From Archivesica marissinica (Eukaryota; Mollusca; Bivalvia; Venerida; Vesicomyidae), in the NCBI GenBank assembly GCA_014843695.1, contig CM026402.1, positions 12,825,512-12,889,511 on the forward strand: DNA of 64,000 bases. Direction: 5' to 3'. Shown in pieces: positions 11,801-25,513 of this stretch. A program made the position numbers and the translations under genes. The notes beneath the pieces were generated by a model that was not told where the DNA came from, searched no databases, and worked only from the letters and a program-made list of their open reading frames with translations. The first letter of the stretch is position 1. The number at the start of each line of letters is the position of its first letter.

Positions 11801-13185
11801 TATGAACAATGGTTTGGCTACTACATTGTCAATGTATGTGGTATTGGTAATGGCGTCAATAGGTGCTTCTATGAGGGAAAGGGTTTATGAACAATGGTTT
11901 GGCTACTACATTGTCAATGTATGTGGTATTGGTAATGGCGTCAATAGGTGCTTCTATGAGGGAAAGGGTTTATGAACATTGGTTTGGCTACTACATTGTC
12001 AATGTATGTGGTATTGGTAATGGCGTCAAGAGGTGCTTCTATGAGGGAAAGGGTTATGAACATTGGTTTGGCTACTACATTGTCAATGTATGTGGTATTG
12101 GTAATGGCGTCAAGAGGTGCTTATATGAGGGAAGGGTTTATGAGCATTGGTTTGGCTACTACATTATCAATGTATGTGGTATTGGTAATGGCGTCAAGAG
12201 GTGCTTCTATGAGGGAAAGGGTTTTGTGTTTGGTTTTGTAATGTATGTGGTATTGGTAATGGCGTCAAGAGGTGCTTCTATGAGGGAAAGGGTTTTGTGG
12301 TTTGGTTTTGTAATGTATGTGGTATTGGTAATGGCGTCAATAGGTGCTTCTATGAGGGAAAGGGTTTTGTGGTTTGGTTTTGTAATGTATGTGGTATTGG
12401 TAATGGCGTCAGGAGGTGCTTCTATGAGGGAAAGGGTTTATGAACAATGGTTTGGCTACTACATTGTCAATGTATGTGGTATTGGTAATGGCGTCAAGAG
12501 GTGCTTATATGAGGGAAAGGGTTTATGAACAATGGTTTGGCTACTACATTATCAATGCATGTGGTATTGGTAATGGCGTCAAGAGGTGCTTCTATGAGGG
12601 AAAGGGTTTATGAACAATGGTTTGGCTACTACATTGTCAATGAATGTGATATTGGTAATGGCGTCAAGAGGTGCTTCTATGAGGAAAAGGGTTTATGAAC
12701 AATGGTTTGGCTACTACATTGTCAATGTACGTGGTATTGGTAATGGCGTCAAGAGGTGCTTCTATGAGGGAAAGGGTTTATGAACAATGGTTTGGCTACT
12801 ACATTGTCAATGTACGTGGTATTGGTAATGGCGTCAAGAGGTGCTTCTATGAGGGAAAGGGTTTATGAACTATGGTTTGGCTACTACATTGTCAATGTAT
12901 GTGGTATTGGTAATGGCGTCAAGAGGTGCTTCTATGAGGGAAAGGGCTTATGAACATGGTTTGGCTACTACATTGTCAATGTATGTGGTATTGGTAATGG
13001 CGTCAAGAGGTGCTTCTATGAGGGAAAGGGTTTATGAACAATGGTTTGGCTACTACATTGTCAATGTATGTGGTATTGGTAATGGCGTCAAGAGGTGCTT
13101 CTATGAGGGAAAGGGTTTATGAACAATGGTTTGGCTACTACATTGTCAATGTATGTGGTATTGGTAATGGCGTCAAGAGGTGCTT
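11801..13185. repeat. 85-bp minisatellite with 72-bp variant units
   Basis: Most units are 85 bp (TATGAACAATGGTTTGGCTA then CTACATTGTCAATGTATGTG). A block at about 12225-12420 has units spaced 72 bp in which the first third is replaced by TTTTGTGGTTTGGTTTTG. Since 85 is not a multiple of three, reading frames cycle and stop every two to three units, so the frame at 11887-12528 is an artefact. The array ends by running into unique DNA. Confidence 0.95.
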
Positions 13186-14013
13186 CATTGTGTTCTGCTA
13201 CGCTGGGAAGATGATTATGTATTTAGTTTATGTAATGAAACACACAGAGGAACAAGTCGCAGTACTTGTGTTATTTTCGGAACTGTATGTTGTTGTCTAT
13301 GGCGACATAGTCTGTATATGCCCATTCAATGTTAACTGCTCGGCTTATCACGTTAACGCATTCCATTGATAAAACAACCGAAGAACATGCACATGAAGCA
13401 TTTGCGATTCAGTAAATGTTACAGTATTTGGACGATTATGTTTAGTGTAACATAATGGGGTTATATGTTGATTATGTTAATTAATTACCTCCATAATTAG
13501 TTGTATAGTATGATACATATTCATGAGCATTGGTCCATTTCTAATAATGCTGTATACTGGCTTTATAAAAGACAATTATATATGGAACTGTACTGACTGT
13601 TATGTTGGCAGAGAAGCAAGTACATTTGGAAGATAAACAAGTATATTTTCCCTTACATGTTATGCCTGATCAGCATATTAAAGGTTTTCCCACACATGTG
13701 TGCTATTACATCAGAGATTGTCTCTGATGTTTAAGTTTAAACAGTACAATTCCAAAAATGTTAATTGTTATGGTCCGTACAAGCGGGTGTTTGCACAAAA
13801 ACAATATATCCGAATTGATATATTGAGTGACAGTTATACCAAATATGTGTACTGGCACATCTGTAGCTTGACATTTTATGGGATACATTTAAGTTCCAAC
13901 TTAAAGTGCTACTATTTAGGAAGTGTCTTTTGTGAAACCGTTTAAGCTATAACTTACGCAGCATCTAAAATATGTGAAACGTATGAAGGAAATTAGGATT
14001 TTTCGTAAAACGG
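13186..14013. other. unique AT-rich DNA, no gene seen
   Basis: Overlapping short frames on both strands near 13700-13945 (81 and 60 codons) show no domain that I recognise. Confidence 0.45.
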
Positions 14014-17000
14014 GCCACTGGACAGTATACCCATACATGCCATAACCGTTCCCGGACACTACCCTACTGGACCATACCCTTACTGAACACTACGTTCCCT
14101 GACGTTACACTTACTGGAACATACCCTTACTTAACACTACGTTCCCGGACATTACCCTTACTGGAACATACCCTTACTTAACATTACGTTCCCGGACATT
14201 ACACTTACTGGACAATACCCTTACTTAACATTACGTTCCCGGACATTACACTTACTGGACAATACCCTTACTTAACATTACGTTCCCGGACATTACCCTT
14301 ACTGGAACATACCCTTACTTAACACTACGTTCCCGGACATTACACTTACTGGACAATACCCTTACTTAACATTACGTTCCCGGACATTACACTTACTAGA
14401 ACATACCCTTATTTAACATTACGTTCCCGGACATTACACTTACTACTGGAACATGCCCTTACTTAACATTACGTTCCCGGACATTACACTTACTACTGGA
14501 ACATGCCCTTACTTAACATTACGTTCCCGGACATTACACTTACTACTGGAACATATCCTTACCGAACACTACGTTCCCGGATATTACACTTACTGGAACA
14601 TACACTTACTTAACATTACGTTCCCGGACATTACACTTACTACTGGAACATGTCCTTACTTAACATTACGTTCCCGGACATTACACTTACTGGAACATAC
14701 CCTTATCTAACACTACGTTCCCGGACATTACACTTACTACTGAACCATACTCTTACCGAACACTACGTTCCCGGATATTACACTTACTACTGAACCATAC
14801 TCTTACCGAACACTACATTCCCGGACATTACACTTACTACTGAACCATACTCTTACCTAACACTACGTTCCCGGACATTACACTTACTACAGAACCATAC
14901 TCTTACCTAACACTACGTTCAAGGACATTACACTTACTACTGAACCATACTCTTACCGAACACTATGTTCCCGGACATTACACTTACTACTGAACCATAC
15001 TCTTACCTAGCACTACGTTACCGGACATTACACTTAATACTGGAACATGCCCTTACCAAACACTACGTTCAAGGACATTACACTTACTACTGAACCATAC
15101 TCTTACCGAACACTACGTTCCTAGTCATTACACTTACTATTGGACCATGCCCTTACATAACACTACGTTCCAGGACATTACGCTTACTACTGAACTATAC
15201 CCTTACATAACACTACGTTCAAGGACATTACACTTACTACTGAACCATACTCTTACCTAAAACTACGTTCCCGGACATTACACTTACTACTGCACCATAC
15301 TATTACCTAACACTACGTTCAAGGACATTACGCTTACTACTGAACTATACCCTTACTTAACACTACGTTCTCTGACATTACACTTACTACTGGACCATGC
15401 ACTTAAATAACACTACGTTCAAGGACATTACACTTACTACTGAACTATACCCTTACGCAACACTACGTTCTCTGATATTACACTTACTACTGGACCATGC
15501 CCTTACCTAACACTACGTTCCTGGACATTACACTTACTACTGGACCATGCCCTTACCTAACACTACGTTCCCGGACATTACACTTACTACTGAACCATAC
15601 TCTTACCGAACACTACGTTCCCGGACATTACACTTACTACTGAACCATACTCTTACCGAACACTACGTTCCCGGACATTACACTTACTACTGGACATGCA
15701 CTTACCTATCAGTAGTTCCCGGACATTACACTTACTTCTGGACCATGCTTTTGCCTAACACTACGTTCGGACATTTCACTTACTACTGGAACATACTTTA
15801 CCTAACAGTACGTTCCCGGACATTACACTTACTACTGAACCATATTTTACTTAACACTACGTTCTGGTCATTACACTTACTATTGGACCATGCCCTTACT
15901 TAAAACTACGTTCCCGGACATTACACTTACTACTGAACCATACCCTTACTTAACACTACGTTCCCGGACATTTCACTTACTACTGGACCATGCCCTTACC
16001 TAACACTACGTTCCCGGACATTACACTTAGTACTGAACTATACCCTTACTTAACATTACGTTCCCGGACATTACACTTAGTACTGACATATTCTTACCTA
16101 AACTACGTTCCGGACATTATACTTACTACTGAACCATACTTACCTAACACTACGTTCCCGGACATTTCACTTACTACTGAACATACTCTTACCTAACACT
16201 ACGTTCCCGGACATTACACTTACTACTGAACCATACTATTACCTAACACTACGTTCCCGGACATTACACTTACTACTGAACCATACTCTTACCTAACACT
16301 ACGTTCCCGGACATTACACTTACTACTGGACCATGCCCTTACCTAACACTACGTTCCCGGACATTACACTTACTAATGAACCATACCCTTACTTAACATA
16401 CGTTCCGGACATTACACTTACTACTGGACCATGCCCTTACCTAAGACTACGTTCCCGGACATTACACTTACTGCTGGATCATGCCCTTACCTAACACTAC
16501 GTTCCCGGACATAACACTTAGTACTGAACGATACCCTTACCTAACACTACGTTCCCGGACATAACACTTAGTACTGAACGATACCCTTACTTAACTTTAC
16601 GTTCCCGGACATTACACTTACTACTGAACCATATTCTTACCTAACACTACGTTACCGGACATTATACTTACTACTGAACCATACTCTTACCTAACACTAC
16701 GTTCCCGGACATTACACTTACTACTGAACCATACTCTTACCTAACACTACGTTCCCGGACATTACACTTACTACTGAACCATACTATTACCTAACACTAC
16801 GTTCCCGGACATTACACTTACTACTGAACCATACTCTTACCTAACACTACGTTCCCGGACATTTCACTTACTACTGGACCATGCCCTTACCTAACACTAC
16901 GTTCCCGGACATTACACTTACTACTGAACCATACCCTTACCTAACACTACGTTCCGTTTTTTGTTTCGGACATTACACTTACTGCTGGATCATGCCCTTA

Positions 17001-17220
17001 CATAACACTACGTTCCCGGACATAACACTTAGTACTGAACTATACCCTTACTTAACACTACGTTCCCGGACATTACACTTACTACTGAACCATACCCTTA
17101 CCTAACACTACGTTCCCGGACATTACACTTACTACTGAACCATACTCTTACTAACACTACGTTCGGACATTCCTAACACTACGTTCCCGGACATTACACT
17201 TACTACTGAACCATACTCTT

Positions 17221-18200
17221 ACTCAACACTACGTTCCTGGTCATTACACTTACTACTGGACCATGCCCTTACTTAAAACTACGTTCCCGACATTACACTT
17301 AGTACTGAACGATACCCTTACTTAACACTACGTTCCCGGACATTACACTTACTGCTGGACCATGCCCTTACTTAAAACTACGTTCCCGGACATTTGACTT
17401 ACTGCTGGACCATACCCTTACTTAAAATTACGTTCCCGGACATTTCACTTACTACTGGACCATGCCCTTACCTAACACTACGTTCCCGGACATAACACTT
17501 AGTACTTAAATATACCCTTACCTAACACTACGTTCCCGGACATAACACTTAGTACTGAACGATACCCTTACTTAACACTACGTTCCCGGACATTACACTT
17601 ACTACTGAACCATACCCTTACCTAACACTACGTTCCCGGACATTACACTTACTACTGAACCATACTAGTACCTAACACTACGTTCCCGGAAATTACACTT
17701 ACTACTAAACCATACTCTTACCTAACACTACGTTCTCGGACATTACACTTACTACTGAACCATACCCTTACCTAACACTACGTTCCCGGACATTACACTT
17801 ACTACTGAACCATACTATTACCTAACACTACGTTCCCGGACATTACACTTACTTTGTTGTTTTTGCTGGATCATGCCCTTACCTAACACTACGTTCCCGG
17901 ACATTACACTTACTAATGAACTATACTCTTACCGAACACTACGTTCCTGGTCATTACACTTACTACTGGACCATGCCCTTACTTAAAACTACGTTCCCGG
18001 ACATTACACTTACTGCTGGATCATGCCCTTACATAACACTACGTTCCCGGACATTACGCTTACTACTGAACTATACCCTTACTTAACACTACGTTTTCTG
18101 ACATTACACTTACTAATGGACCATACCCTTACCTAACACTACGTTCCCGGACATTACACTTACTATTGACCCATACTCTTATCTAACACTACGTTCCCGG
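17221..18200. repeat. intra-array duplicated block, copy 1
   Basis: About 980 bp of variant order is repeated at 22071-23039 with a constant offset of 4850 bp. The offset drops to 4839 bp after an 11-bp T/G-rich insertion near 17854 that is present only in this copy. Shared rare variants include CGTTCCTGGTCATTACA, CATTTGACTTACTGCTGG and CGTTTTCTGACATTACAC. Confidence 0.85.
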
Positions 18201-21200
18201 ACATTACACTTACTGCTGGATAATGCCCTTACCTAACACTACGTTCCCGGACATTACACTTACTAATGAACCATACTCTTACCGAACACTACGTTCCTGG
18301 TCATTACACTTACTACTGGACCATGCCCTTACTTAAAGCTACGTTCCCGGACATAACACTTAGTATTGAACGATACTCTTACTTAACACTACGTTCCCGG
18401 ACATTACACTTACTGCTGGATCATGCCCTTACATAACACTACGTTCCCGGACATTGCGCTTACTAATGAACTATACCCTTACTTAGCACTACGTTCTCTG
18501 ACATTACACTTACTACTGGACCATGCCCTTACCTAACACTACGTTCAAGGACATTACACTTACTACTGAACTATACCCTTACTTAACACTACGTTCTCTG
18601 ATATTACACTTACTACTGGACCATGCCCTTACCTAACACTACGTTCAAGGACATTACACTTACTACTGAACCATACTCTTACCTAACACTACGTTCCTGG
18701 ACATTACACTTACTACTGGACCATGCCCTTACCTAACACTACGTTCCCGGACATTACACTTACTACTGAACCATACTCTTACCGAACACTACGTTCCCGG
18801 ACATTACACTTACTACTGAACCATACTCTTACCGAACACTACGTTCCCGAACATTACACTTACTACTGGAACATGCACTTACCTATCAGTAAGTTCCCGG
18901 ACATTACACTTACTACTGGACCATGCCCTTGCCTAACACTACGTTCAAGGACATTACACTTACTACTGAACTATACTCTTACCTAACAGTACGTTCCCGG
19001 ACATTACACTTACTACTGAACCATACTCTTATCAAACACTACGTTCCCGGACATTACACTTACTACTGAACCATACTATTACCTAACACTACGTTCCCGG
19101 AAATTTCACTTACTACTGGAACATACCCTTACCTAACACTACGTTCCCGGACATTACACTTACTACTGGACCATGCCCTTACCTAACACTACGTTCCCGG
19201 ACATTACACTTAGTACTGAACTATACCCTTACTTAACATTACGTTCCCGGACATTACACTTACTACTGGACCATGCCCTTACCTAAAACTACGTTCCCGG
19301 ACATTACACTTACTACTGGACCATGCCCTTACCTAACACTACGTTCTCGGACATTACACTTAGTACTGAACATACCCTTACTTAACATTACGTTCCCGGA
19401 CATTACACTTACTACTGGACCATGCCCTTACCTAACACTACGTTCCCGGACATAACACTTAGCACTGAACGATACCCTTACCTAACACTACGTTCCCGGA
19501 CATAACACTTAGTACTGAACGATACCCTTACTTAACTTTACGTTCCCGGACATTACACTTACTACTGAACCATATTCTTACCTAAAACTACGTTACCGGA
19601 CATTATACTTACTACTGAACCATACTCTTACCTAACACTACGTTCCCGGACATTACACTTACTATTGAACCATACTCTTACCTAACACTACGTTCCCGGA
19701 CATTACACTTACTATTGAACCATACTCTTATCTAACACTACGTTCCCGGACATTACACTTACTACTGAACCATACGCTTACCTAACACTACGTTCCCGGA
19801 CATTACACTTACTACTGAACCATACTCTTACCTAACACTACGTTCCCGGACATTACACTTACTACTGAACCATACTCTTACCTAACACTACGTTCCGGAC
19901 ATTACACTTACTATTGAACCATACCCTTATCTAACACTACGTTCCCGGACATTACACTTACTACTGAACCATACTCTTATCTAACATACGTTCCGGACAT
20001 TACACTTACTATGACATACCTTATCTAACACTACGTTCCCGGACATTACACTTACTACTGAACCATACTCTTATCTAACACTACGTTCCCGGACATTACA
20101 CTTACTACTGAACCATACTCTTACCTAACACTACGTTCCCGGACATTTCACTTACTACTGGACCATGCCCTTACCTAACACTACGTTCCCGGACATTACA
20201 CTTAGTACTGAACGATACCCTTACTTAACATTACGTTCCCGGACATTACACTTACTACTGGACCATGCCCTTACCTAACACTACGTTCCCAGACATTACA
20301 CTTACTGCTGGATCATGGCTTACCTAACACTACGTTCCCGGACATAACACTTAGTACTTAAATATACCCTTACCTAAAACTACGTTCCCGGACATAACAC
20401 TTAGTACTGAACGATACCCTTACTTAACATTACGTTCCCGGACATTACACTTACTACTGAACCATATTCTTACCTAACACTACGTTCCCGGACATTATAC
20501 TTACTACTGGACCATGCCCTTACTTAAAACTACGTTCCCGACATTACACTTACTACTGAACCATACGCTTACCTAACACTACGTTCCCGGACATTACACT
20601 TACTACTGAACCATACTCTTACCCAACACTACGTTCCCGGACATTTCACTTACTACTGGAACATGCCCTTACCTAACACTACGTTCCCGCACATTACACT
20701 TACTACTGGACCATGCCCTTACCTAACACTACGTTCCCGGACATTACACTTAGTACTGAACTATACCCTTACTTAACATTACGTTCCCGGACATTACACT
20801 TACTACTGGACCATGTCATTACCTAACACTACGTTCCCGGACATTACACTTACTGCTGGATCATGCCCTTACCTAACACTACGTTCCCGGACATAACACT
20901 TAGCACTGAACGATACCCTTACCTAACACTACGTTCCCGGATATAACACTTAGTACTGAACGATACCCTTACTTAACTTTACGTTCCCGGACATTACACT
21001 TACTACTGAACCATATTCTTACCTAAAACTACGTTACCGGACATTATGCTTACTACTGAACCATACTCTTACCTAACACTACGTTCCCGGACATTACACT
21101 TACTATTGAACCATACTCTTACCTAACACTACGTTCCCGGACATTAAACTTACTATTGAACCATACTCTTATCTAACACTACGTTCCCGGACATTACACT

Positions 21201-22070
21201 TACTACTGAACCATACGCTTACCTAACACTACGTTCCCGGACATTACACTTACTATTGAACCATACTCTTATCTAACACTACGTTCCCGGACATTACACT
21301 TACTACTGAACCATACTCTTACCTAACACTACGTTCCCGGACATTACACTTACTATTGAACCATACCCTTATCTAACACTACGTTCCCGGACATTACACT
21401 TACTACTGAACCATACTCTTATCTAACATTACGTTCCCGGACATTACACTTACTACTGAACCATACCCTTATCTAACACTACGTTCCCGGACATTACACT
21501 TACTACTGAACCATACTCTTATCTAACACTACGTTCCCGGACATTACACTTACTTCTGAACCATACTTTTACCTAACACTACGTTCCCGGACATTTCACT
21601 TACTACTGGAACATACCCTTACCTAACACTACGTTCCCGGACATTACACTTACTACTGAACCATACTATTACCTAACACTACGTTCCAGGACATTACACT
21701 TACTACTGATCCATACTCTTACCTAACACTACGTTCCCGGACATTTCACTTACTACTGGACCATGCCCTTACCTAACACTACGTTCCCGGACATTACACT
21801 TAGTACTGAACGATACCCTTACCTAACACTACGTTCCCGGACATTACACTTACTGCTGGATCATGCCCTTACCTAACACTACGTTCCCGGACATAACACT
21901 TAGTACTTAAATATACCCTTACCTAACACTACGTTCCCGGACATAACACTTAGTACTGAACGATACCCTTACTTAACATTACGTTCCCGGACATTACACT
22001 TACTACTGAACCATATTCTTACCTAACACTACGTTCCCGGACATTATACTTACTACTGAACCATACTCTT

Positions 22071-23039
22071 ACTCAACACTACGTTCCTGGTCATTACACA
22101 TACTACTGGACCATGCCCTTACTTAAAACTACGTTCCCGACATTACACTTAGTACTGAACGATACCCTTACTTAACACTACGTTCCCGGACATTACACTT
22201 ACTGCTGGACCATGCCCTTACTTAAAACTACGTTCCCGGACATTTGACTTACTGCTGGACCATACCCTTACTTAAAATTACGTTCCCGGACATTTCACTT
22301 ACTACTGGACCATGCCCTTACCTAACACTACGTTCCCGGACATAACACTTAGTACTTAAATATACCCTTACCTAACACTACGTTCCCGGACATAACACTT
22401 AGTACTGAACGATACCCTTACTTAACACTACGTTCCCGGACATTACACTTACTACTGAACCATACCCTTACCTAACACTACGTTCCCGGACATTACACTT
22501 ACTACTGAACCATACTAGTACCTAACACTACGTTCCCGGAAATTACACTTACTACTAAACCATACTCTTACCTAACACTACGTTCTCGGACATTACACTT
22601 ACTACTGAACCATACCCTTACCTAACACTACGTTCCCGGACATTACACTTACTACTGAACCATACTATTACCTAACACTACGTTCCCGGACATTACACTT
22701 ACTGCTGGATCATGCCCTTACCTAACACTACGTTCCCGGACATTACACTTACTAATGAACTATACTCTTACCGAACACTACGTTCCTGGTCATTACACTT
22801 ACTACTGGACCATGCCCTTACTTAAAACTACGTTCCCGGACATTACACTTACTGCTGGATCATGCCCTTACATAACACTACGTTCCCGGACATTACGCTT
22901 ACTACTGAACTATACCCTTACTTAACACTACGTTTTCTGACATTACACTTACTAATGGACCATACCCTTACCTAACACTACGTTCCCGGACATTACACTT
23001 ACTATTGACCCATACTCTTATCTAACACTACGTTCCCGG
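22071..23039. repeat. intra-array duplicated block, copy 2
   Basis: Partner of 17221-18200. It is nearly identical, with the same order of rare monomer variants, and lacks the 11-bp insertion. Similarity ends where this copy continues with CATAACACTTAGTACTTAAA. Confidence 0.85.
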
Positions 23040-23755
23040 ACATAACACTTAGTACTTAAATATACCCTTACCTAACACTACGTTCCCGGACATAACACTT
23101 AGTACTGAACGATACCCTTACTTAACATTACGTTCCCGGACATTACACTTACTACTGAACCATATTCTTACCTAACACTACGTTCCCGGACATTATACTT
23201 ACTACTGGACCATGCCCTTACTTAAAACTACGTTCCCGACATTACACTTAGTACTGAACGATACTCTTACTTAACACTACGTTCCCGGACATTACACTTA
23301 CTGCTGGACCATGCCCTTACTTAAAACTACGTTCCCGGACATTTGACTTACTGCTGGACCATACCCTTACTTAAAATTACGTTCCCGGACATTTCACTTA
23401 CTACTGGACCATGCCCTTACTTAAAACTATGTTCCCCGACATTTCACTTACTACTGGACCATGCCCTTACCTAACACTACGTTCTCTGACATTACACTTA
23501 CTACTGGACCATGCCCTTACCTAACACTACGTTCTCTGACATTACACTTACTATTGGACCATATTCTTACCTAACACTACGTTCCCGGACATTACACTTA
23601 CTACTGGACCATACTATTATCGAACACTACGTTCCCGGACATTACACTTACTACCGGACCATGCTCTTACCGAACACTACGTTCCCGGACATTACACTTA
23701 CTGGACAATACCAGTACCAGACACTACCACTCTAGGACATTACTCTTACTGGAAT

Positions 23756-24231
23756 GCTACCATATTGTACAATGGAATGTTCATTCTTCGTTTAACACCA
23801 ACATCAGGTAGTGATGTTTTTCTCACGACACACCAAAATTGTGATTCGGATTGAGATTTTAAGACTGATTCAATCAGGAAATACTATTTGTCTTGCCGTA
23901 GGCCTAAGTGGTTTATTCCTACGCATCAGAACGACACACAGTGGTTTATTTGCCGATAAATAACGGAAAGGCAATATTATTTCCATTCTAATATAACCCA
24001 CTATACTGCTGTGAACGAATATGTGTGTTATTTTGTCGGCGTACTGTCTAATTTCTCTCCTTTCTGTGATTTGTCTGGCGGCTTTACAAATTACCTCCCT
24101 AATTTTCGAAAAGGCTAATGCTTGTTGACAATATTATCCAGAATGTATTAATATTTTATTCAAACTATAATAAATGTAATCCAAGTCTGGAGAAATAATG
24201 AAATCTTAGACAATATTAATAAAATTAAAAT
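23756..24231. other. unique DNA, no gene seen
   Basis: AT-rich spacer between two arrays, with no element recognised. Confidence 0.4.
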
Positions 24232-24818
24232 GCAACACTGTTCAATACAAAACACTGTTCTATACAAAACACTACTCAATACACAACACTGTCCAATACA
24301 AAACATTGTTCAATACAAAACACTACCCAATACACAATACTGTCCAATACAAAACAATATATTGAATACAAAATACTACCCAATACACAACACTGCCCAT
24401 TACAAAACACTACCCAATACAAAACACTACCCAATACAAAACACTACCCAATACACAACACTGTCCAATACAAAACACTACCCAATACAAAACACTACCC
24501 AATACAAAACACTACCCAATACACAACACTGTCCAATACAAAACACTACCCAATACAAAACACTACCCAATACACAACACTGCCCATTACAAAACACTAC
24601 CCAATACAAAACACTACCCAATACACAACACTGTCCAATACAAAACACTACCCAATACAAAACACTACCCAATACAAAACACTACCCAATACAAAACACT
24701 ACCCAATACACAACACTGTCCAATACAAAACACTACCCAATACAAAACACTACCCAATACCAATACACAACACTGTCCAATACAAAACACTACCCAATAC
24801 AAAACACTACCCAATACA
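24232..24818. repeat. 17-bp minisatellite, ~34 copies
   Basis: Alternating versions of a 17-bp unit (AATACAAAACACTACCC and AATACACAACACTGTCC). The plus strand is almost free of G. Three units make 51 bp, so all-open frames arise on both strands (for example a 201-codon frame from 24230). These are by-products of the repeat. Confidence 0.95.
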
Positions 24819-25513
24819 GCCAGTTTAAAAGTTGACAAAACATCAAATGCCGATGGAAAGGGATTATTTCCCATTTGCAGACGACATTAGTCTTACTACG
24901 AGTTGCGTTTTTCTTTTATCACGTAAGTTCCATTTATAAATAACTCCTTCTACGGGGGAGTAAAATGCAACAGCCTTGTTTTATTGCAGATAATTATAAA
25001 CAACGCTAGATGTGTTCCTTGTTCATAGGAACAAAATATCAAGTCATGTTTACATTTCAATTCGTTAACACAATGTGCTGTTTGTGTACCTTCTAATTCT
25101 TCGTCAGATGTGCCAGGCGCCTGATCTGCTTCTTATTTACATATGTCTGCTTCGCACTCTCAGATGAACTGCCGTTGACACGTGTCATGTTCCTCTCCAA
25201 TCGGTTAACACTAGGCTTATGCATTTGTATGTTACATGAGACGGCTATGCCTTTATTGTTCTTCTACAAAGGAAATATTCTTCAAATGTCTTCATGATTA
25301 ATTTAGTGTGTTCTACAAAACATAAAAATATGACAAATTGGATTAATGCTTCATTTAATATAATATATAAAATACAAATACAAACATTACCACAACATGT
25401 GATCGTGTTATTTACGACTCCTTCAATACCAGTTAAGTTTCAATGCGATAGCGCCATTTACTGTTGAAGAAACTTGTATGTTGTACCTTGTTTTTCAATC
25501 CTTATTTCCATAT
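24819..25513. other. unique DNA including a diverged duplicate of the LINE target
   Basis: 25152-25393 is a diverged copy of the sequence into which the LINE at 29392-32625 inserted: TCGCACTCT...CCAATCGGTTAACACTA...ATTCTTCAAATGTCTTCATG...ACAAACATTACCAC. The partner halves are 29333-29391 and 32639-32785. No gene is seen. Confidence 0.65.

Larger units (their letters stand above)
14014..23755. repeat. ~9.7-kb satellite array, 50-bp (47-bp) unit
   Basis: Roughly 195 units of a 50-bp monomer (CTACGTTCCCGGACATTACA then CTTACTACTG). A 47-bp version lacking one 3-bp step (CTTACTGG instead of CTTACTACTGG) dominates the first ~700 bp. Monomers carry linked variants (GAACCATACTC, GGACCATGCCC, TTAGTACTGAACGATAC) arranged in recurring orders, which implies higher-order repeats. 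Short stop-free stretches (PLPNTTFPDITLTT-type) exist, but the frames are frequently interrupted. It is non-coding. Confidence 0.97.

Noticed and set aside
11887..12528. 213-codon repeat protein
   Set aside because: The unit is 85 bp, so the frame rotates and closes; other units of the array do not keep it open.
14014..23755. CRISPR-like array because of regular ~50-bp spacing
   Set aside because: The entire unit is conserved with no unique spacers, and the surroundings are clearly eukaryotic.
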